A stretch of DNA of 64,000 nt from Artemia franciscana. Lineage: Eukaryota > Arthropoda > Branchiopoda > Anostraca > Artemiidae. The notes beneath the pieces were generated by a model. That model was not told the origin of the DNA and did no database searches. It saw only the letters and a list, made by a program, of their open reading frames with translations. Every line of letters starts with the position of its first letter. The stretch's first letter is position 1. A program made the position numbers and the translations under genes. The stretch spans positions 124,001-188,000 of the forward strand of contig NC_088883.1 of assembly GCF_032884065.1 (NCBI RefSeq), written 5' to 3'. This document shows positions 57,601-64,000 of this stretch, one piece after another.

Positions 57601-57678
57601 AAACAATGCGTTCCAAATTTGAGAATTTTATTTGAGCTTTGTTTTTTATTTTCCGTAGGAGGAAGGATTTTGTTAATT

Positions 57679-58061
57679 GTGTATTATACGCCACTCACTC
57701 AAGTTTGCGCTGCTTAAAACTCGACAAAAACCCGGTTTCTTCTTTAATTTCTTTCAGTTTAGCGTGAGACAAAACGAAGGCAAGTGTAGAATATACGGGA
57801 AATATATAATTTGCGCTATATATTTGCAAACAAGGGGAGGGGGGAAAGTTTTTGGACTGTTAATTTCTTATTTCATAATACGCAGAATTAGTGTACCGAA
57901 CACATTTTGCATGCACGCCCACTGTTCTTTCTTCCCCACTCCCGAAATGTGCAAATATAAAGCCCAAACTTTTTTTTAAAGAGACGGAAAAACTATCGAA
58001 GAAACCGGATCGTTCTTGAGGTTTACACATCGTAGACTTGAGTGAGTGGCATATAACACAC
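57679..58061. mobile_element. 383-bp foldback/MITE-like element
   Basis: The outer 26 bases of the left arm (starting GTGTATTATACGCCACTCAC at 57,679) pair with the right arm (58,036-58,061) with two mismatches. Pairing continues with gaps inward through 'ccggtttctt' and 'gctatatatttgcaaacaag' (left) against 'gaaatgtgcaaatataaagc' (right). Nearly the whole element can fold on itself. No coding capacity and no clear target duplication. Confidence 0.8.
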
Positions 58062-58129
58062 AAGTACCGGAATTTTTCATGGAGAGAGAGCCGGATTTCC
58101 AGGTATTTTTTTAAGACGATCAGAATTTA

Positions 58130-58340
58130 AATTTTTAAAAAATCAAGTTTTCAACTCAAAGTAAGGAGCAACATCAAAACTTAAAATGAACAGAAATTAT
58201 TATGTATACGAAAGGGGTTGCTTCCTGCTCGCTCTTTACGCTGAAATAGTTTTTAGAATTCTTAAACAAAGCTTTCCAATTAAATGGCCATTGTGTTTTA
58301 GGAATTGTTCTTAAGGAATTAGGACAAATTGTCAAACATT
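58130..58340. repeat. Dispersed 'aagttttcaactcaaagtaa' repeat
   Basis: Collinear with 43,100-43,300: 'gtaaggagcaacat', 'aaaacttaaaatgaacagaa', 'cgaaaggggttgcttcc', 'cgctctttacgctgaa'. Confidence 0.7.
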
Positions 58341-60524
58341 TAGAGTTTAGCTTCAGTTAAAACCTTACATCAAAACTTTAAGAGCTTAACAAATTCAGCA
58401 TTCCCACTTCTTATGTTCCGTTTTCATGATAATAACAGTATGCCTTTTGGCGTTAGAAATCTTAGAAAATAGTTCCCATTGGCCCATGGGCCGCTTCTCA
58501 AGGCTCGTTTTTTTTAAATAAACCAAAATCCAAATAATGGATTAAATCAAATCTTAATGAGGCAAATTTGTCTGAAAGCCACCACCCTCAAGTTCTCTCG
58601 AGATTTTGTCTTGCGAACATGACACAATAACTAGTTTTCGTGGTCTATATACCAGACAATATTACTTTCGGCCCGGTGCAAAACCACAATATAGCTATAT
58701 TTTAATGAAAGATACTTATCAGTTATATAATACACATTCGAGAAGTGAGGTTTGGTAAATGCTAATGAAATAAAATGAAAATACAATAGGCCTACTCTAG
58801 CAACAAAATTATGAAAACTACAACGAAGAATTATGGAAAGGGGGCCGCCCAGAGCGCAGTATATTAAATACGTAGCCTAAAACCAACTAAATATTTAGGT
58901 TATTACCGGTTACTTTCCTGTTGACGGTTGGGTCACAGGTCTAACCTTAAGTCAGGATTTTCTTATAAAGAAAACAACTCAAAATGCACTCTGTGACAGA
59001 ATACACGACGAGTCAATCACATAAAGCCACGGGAAAAAGCACCACAGACTTATAGGTCGGAACAGGAGTGCATTATGGCATAATGTATGGGACCAAACTG
59101 AATATTTGCACATTAGGAAAAGGAAGTGGTTGGCTTGGAGCAGAGCCGTTCCTAAGGGTTGGGTGATCTTCAGAAAAAATAATTACAGCACCCCCACTCC
59201 CGACTCAAATATAAGCCCCCCGCCAACCATACCCAACACCCATCAAACAAATGTGACTTAATTACGCATGCTGGTTATACAGTATAGACACATGGAGAGT
59301 AACACTAACAGAAAGACGAAAAGACATAAGGCATATTATGATGCATCCTTCCAATGTAATCAAGTGTAATCAATCTTGATTACAAAAGTAATCAAGTAGT
59401 TTGTTCGAATTGTCCATGTGTCTTTTATACAAAGAAGGAGGGCATATGAGCCAGCCTTTGTGTTCATTTTTATATGAAGAAATTACAAAAGCTGTAACAA
59501 ACCAAACACATGAAAAATTTTAATCTGCTCTCATGTTTAGCGTTAGTCAACAGGGGAGAAATTGGTTTCACAAAAAGGATATTAGAGAAAAACCTGGGGA
59601 TGAATGCTACAACATTTACAGTGACAAGGCAGCATCCATCTAGTTCTTCGCAAAATAGTTTTTAAAATTCTACAAATAAAGAAACTTTTACAGTAAAGTA
59701 CAGCTACATTAAATAAAAAAAAGTGCATAAATAAAGTTCAATAACAATTTAAGCTTTACACCAAAATAAATCATGCACTCAAATTTTATTGCGATTCGTA
59801 TATTTGTATTTGTCATAACATGAAAATAAAATTAAAATCATCAAATTAAGCAAAATTACTGAGAATAATAAGCAATGTAGATAAATAGTTTATTATATAT
59901 TGATATCTATTCTTGAAAGCTCAGGCAATTTTGGATTTATGAGCCGTATGAAAGGACAAAATGTTTAAGATATATCCAGTTTTCGGTAGATTGCAAATTT
60001 TGCCAATGTATCTTTTTTTATACTTGATATACATAGTAGCTTTGATGTTGTCCAGCAACATCTTCGCAATTACCTGAAAGTTTCTACTTAATACTCTTAG
60101 AAGTTCCTGAGATATACCAAACACTCTTTTTCGAAAACCCGGATAAATATAGTAAATTAATAATGAACTTTCCTTTCTGATAAACAAACTAATTAGAAAA
60201 TTACACTAGAATGCTAAAGGAACATTTTGCAAAAGCAACATCCAAATAATCTCAAATATATAATATTCTATCTCTTACATTAACCATATAATCAATATTC
60301 TATCTACCGAATCATATTTTTCGCAATATGATTTTCTTTTCTTTGGATTGAAGTTGTATGAATCAAAAGAAAATCCAATATAGTATAAAAGAATTTGACA
60401 CACAAAATGTTGGTCTTGTAGACATTACTATTTTGAAAAAAAGAATAGATAGAATTATACATTTCTAAAGAATTAAAATGTGTCACCAATTTTAGATTTT
60501 CCCATTGTTTGACAATAATGAATT
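58341..60524. other. Intergenic, no gene seen
   Basis: Nothing is recognised on either strand. An 88-codon minus-strand frame at 60,187-59,921 (ATG start) has no known motif. Confidence 0.5.
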
Positions 60525-62105
60525 CCACAATAACCTTACATTCCCCCAGGACATAATTTAAGCCCTTTCCCCTAGGATCTAGGGGGCGAGGGGGGAGTGT
60601 CATCCTCTTCCAAACTTGATATAAATGCCCCTTCAGAAATAACCTTATATTCCCTCAGGACACAACTTACGACCCTTGCCCCCAAATTCCGGAGGTGTGT
60701 AGGCCTCTGATCACTTTCGAGTCTTAAAAAGAAATCTAGAATTTTCCATATCAAATCAGACTTATTCAAATTTGATGTGACCACCCCATCCAAAATAATC
60801 TTACATATCACAAGAGCATAACTTAAAACTCTCCCCTAAGCTCGGGGGCTCTGTCAATCCAAGAGTCATTGTCATAAAACACATAGACTAGCTGGGGCAA
60901 GCAGGCCTGTAAAACTCCAATAAATTTGAACTCTAAAAAAATAAATCTTAGAATTTCCAATCAAATGAGCCTCCTCCTACATTGATAAAACAACCCCATC
61001 CACAATAGCCTTATATGCCCCAGGACACAACTCATAACCCTTTCCCAAAGCTTAGGGGACTATGTCAACCCCAGAGGCATTGTTATATAAGACGTCGATT
61101 TCATTTAACAAAGGGCTATCTCAAAATTTTGCCCAGATACATTTCGGAGGAAAAGCCGTTAGGGGGGCTAGTTGCTTTCTGATCACTTTTATACAACTAG
61201 AAAATTCAAATCAAATGAGCATCTATGAAAGTTGATATGACCACCCCATCAAAAATAACTACATGCCCGTAGGTCATAACTTGCAACTCTTGCCCTCTAG
61301 CTTTTGGGAGCTATGTCAGCCCCAAAGGCATTTTTATATGACACAAGGATTTTTTTTAACAAAGTCACTATCGCAAAATTTCAATTGGATATACTAGAGA
61401 AAAAGGGGGCATGGAGGGGATGTTGCCCTCCAATCACTATTGACTCATAAGATAGGGAACTAGAACTTTCAATTGCTTACAAAATGAGCCTCCTCCATAG
61501 TTGATACGACCACCCCTTCTAAAATAAACTAATATACTCCTATGGCAAAATTTACAGATCTTTCCCGTAAGCTCTGGGGGCCAGTGTTAACCCCAGAGGC
61601 ACTGTTATATGACAAGTGGACGATTTTTAACAAAAAAAAAGTATCTCAAAATTTTTATCAGATGTACTTGGGGGAAGGGATGTTAGGGGCTAGTTCCCCT
61701 TTAATAAATTTACAAAGAAAGCTTTTGATATCAAATCAGACGCTTTCAAAGTATATATGACCACCCCTTCAAAAATAAGCTTATATACCCCGGGGCACAA
61801 CTTACAACCATAGTCCCCAAGCTACAGGGGCCTATTGCCCCCAATCACTTTTGACATGACCTAAAAAACTAGAATTTTACATTATCAGTAATATGGGCGT
61901 CATCCAAAGTTGACATGACCAACTCTTCCGAGTAACTCTATAGGCTCCCAGGCCACAACTGGCAACCCTATCTCCCAGGCTCTGGCGGGGGCTTTGTTAG
62001 CCCAAGAGGCATGTTTATATGACACATCGACAATTTGCGGGAAGGAGGGCAAGGGTGCCAGTAACCCTCCAATAAATTTTAACACTAAAAAATTAAACTG
62101 CAATA
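60525..62105. repeat. Degenerate tandem field, full unit about 250-270 bp
   Basis: Eight successive segments begin with variants of 'gaccaccccatccaaaataa', 'cttatatgccccaggacaca', 'acttacaacccttgccccca' and 'ggggctatgtcaaccccaga'. Starts are near 60,525, 60,625, 60,781, 60,992, 61,241, 61,510, 61,758 and 61,917. Early and late units are shortened. The family is the same as at 22.3-22.6 and 23.9-24.2 kb. Confidence 0.85.
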
Positions 62106-63677
62106 ATTAAATTTAATGTCGCTTAAATCTAAAACATTTCAAACTCCTTTTTTTTACAAGGGATCAGACGAACAGCAAAACAATCAAAAGTCGCAGACTT
62201 CTTCATATGTTGTGCATTTTTTTTTTTTCCTTTTTAATTCTAAAATTTCCTTTTTAATTTTAATGTGTTCTGATTTTTAAGACAAAATTGAGTAATCAAG
62301 TGCAATATAAAAGAGAAAAGTGTGGATGTTGCTAAACCGTGGTACGCCTCAACCTCCTGTTCCACTTAAAGATTATATTAGCAAAACTTTTCATCGATCT
62401 AACTTCTGTCTGTGGAGTATACGGGTTTCTTCTTACAAAAATCAGATACGGCAAAACGTGGAAAGTAAAGTTTATCATTGGTAAAATATTTACCCTGAAA
62501 AATAAATCGAATAAAAAGTATTACATATACAAGAGCTACTCTCCATGTAGGGTTATTAGTCAAATTTTTAACACATTTGAATTTTTTTTTTTTTTTTGCG
62601 AATATTCATCACAGTCACTCATTTTAAAATGGATAAATTCGAGGCTAATTAACACAATCAGTACTAGAATGGATTAAACTATAGAAAAAAAACTATGTTA
62701 TTAAAGCAATAAACGGGCTTATCAGAAGAAGGGAGTACACTGTCAGGGTAAGAAGTTTTATTTTGAAAACGAACATAGACTAAGTGATTCATTAACCACA
62801 AAAACGACTTTACAACTACCCCCCCCCCCTAATGTGCAAATATATACCCTCATTTGTATTTATGCAATAGATTTTCTAATATAATGTCAGAACAATACGT
62901 GTTGTAAAGAGTTGTTAACAAAATACCTGACAAATTATATATTACGCTACCAAACCCTATAAGTAATTACAGATCTCGTAAAGCGAACGCATAAAACACC
63001 CCTTAAAAGTCCTATTATTTCAAAACATCATTTTTACAAAAATTAGACAATTAACCAGGTTTAGTAATACTTTCTGGAACATTAATTTTGATCTGGATAT
63101 TGTAAACATAAGTTTCACTGAGTCAAAATCTGGTTTTTCCTACGTTAACTTGTTTTTTACAGAGCCTATTTTCCTGATGGGAACATTGTGAATCCCACAA
63201 AGAAAAGGAGTATAGTATCCATCAGTATCTCTGAAACTTTGTGCGTAAGTGAATGGCTCTATGGACCTCACTCCCATGAGAACCGTGACTGAAAATATAA
63301 ACTTGAAAATACCTTGTAAATTGTATGACCGAGATTTTTCTTTGCAGATCTAATAATTCTCCCAATGGATTGAGATATATGAAGCTATGGTACACATTAT
63401 CACTATTTAACGACTGCGAACTCTGTTTTGAAATAAAGAGTGATTACTGAGACTGAATTAAGTAGTTGACAGCTATGAACATAAAACCAGATGTAAAAAA
63501 AAACTTTGACAACTTTAAAAGATAAGAAAAAACTAGACTTATATTTGTCAAGGGTAATATGAAAGCATTGTCCAGAACGAAGAGATACACCCAAGTACAA
63601 GGTTAAAAAATAAATTTACTAATAGAGGTGGTAAATGAAAGGGGAACCAGGTGGAGAGGAGGCTAGAAATAGAGAGA
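62106..63677. other. Intergenic, no gene seen
   Basis: AT-rich. T-runs at 62,218-62,229 and 62,583-62,597, a C11 run at 62,819. The 112-codon frame at 62,339-62,677 (plus) lacks any recognisable motif. Confidence 0.5.
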
Positions 63678-64000
63678 ACAAGAGATAAGATCTCATATGG
63701 CACTTGTGACGAGGCAAGAAGAGCTAAGAGCCAAGAGCTCATATGATATGAGCTCGAAAAAAAATTCTAAGAATCAATAGATTGATTTAAAAGGAAAACC
63801 AGAGGCTTAATCCCGGTCAGGATTTAAAATAAGAGCTCTGAGTCATGATGTCCTTCTAAATATCAAAATTCATTAAGACCCGATCACCTACTCGTAAGTT
63901 ATAAATACCAATTTTTTTCTAGTTTGTCTTCTCCCTTTAGCCCCCCAGATGGACGAATCTCGGAAAAAGACTTTAACAAGTCAATTTGTGCAGCTCCCTG
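63678..64000 (+). mobile_element. Second copy of the TIR/tandem-unit element (cut by window end)
   Basis: Begins 'aacaagagataagatctc' with TATGGCACTTG at 63,696-63,706 and follows 51,831-52,150 almost base for base, same orientation. The right end lies outside the window. Confidence 0.85.

Noticed and set aside
57339-57694. Gly/Phe-rich frames of 80-107 codons on the minus strand and a Pro-rich frame on the plus strand
   Set aside because: They arise from the 17-18 bp minisatellite, which is open in several frames at once. No protein family fits.
60525-62105. A CRISPR-like repeat/spacer array
   Set aside because: The units are long, diverged and contiguous, with no short identical repeats, in eukaryotic DNA.

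Overview
The window is AT-rich eukaryotic nuclear DNA and is almost entirely repetitive. It has no operons, no bacterial-type gene packing and no ribosomal RNA gene. Three signs point to an invertebrate, probably an arthropod: a Naiad-type Penelope-like element, Helitron pieces carrying the PIF1-like helicase tail, and a transposase family common in arthropods and cnidarians. Several repeats resemble what I remember of brine-shrimp (Artemia) DNA. That is recollection, not evidence in the sequence, so I hold it with low confidence.

Layout. 0-5 kb: a partial lysine-rich frame, a 184-codon orphan frame, and broken BTB-BACK-kelch genes on the minus strand, interrupted by a Naiad reverse-transcriptase (RT) fragment. 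5-9.9 kb: two remains of non-LTR retrotransposons (minus), one ending in a TAA-type tail. 9.9-13.2 kb and 18.5-20.05 kb: unusually coding-dense, intronless but decayed reading frames of unknown origin. 13.2-18.4 kb: a Naiad element on the minus strand (N-terminal GIY-YIG nuclease, CxC linker, RT), abutting a (TA)n tract, followed by a second partial copy. 20.5-21.2 kb: a fragment of a different, canonical Penelope-type GIY-YIG nuclease, then a BTB fragment split by 244 bp of (TA)n, then a small hairpin element. 21.9-26 kb: a tandem array of about 1.55-kb units, one with an intact 131-codon frame. 26-27.9 kb: head-to-head Helitron ends and a shrunken Helitron. 30.4-32.6 kb: a decayed endonuclease/RT retrotransposon.

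33.2-38.9 kb: two tandem genomic units carrying exon-like segments with conserved splice sites. In the downstream unit the segments are open; in the upstream unit they carry stops. Only the upstream unit has a Naiad 3'-tail insertion with about 62 bp of duplicated target, so the other unit serves as an empty-site control. 39.1-39.4 kb: a tRNA-derived SINE with a perfect 13-bp target duplication and a poly-T tail. 43-46.3 kb: dispersed repeats in pairs. 51.8-54.3 kb: an element with 11-bp terminal inverted repeats filled with ~292-bp tandem units; a second copy starts at 63.7 kb and runs off the end. 54.3-56 kb: a broken transposase gene. 56.35-58.1 kb: an RT scrap, a 17-18 bp minisatellite and a 383-bp foldback element. 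60.5-62.1 kb: a degenerate tandem repeat field.

I see no gene here that I would call a complete, working host gene. The best candidates for real coding potential are the 19,766-20,053 frame, the 22,645-23,040 frame and the exon-like segments at 36.7-38.9 kb.
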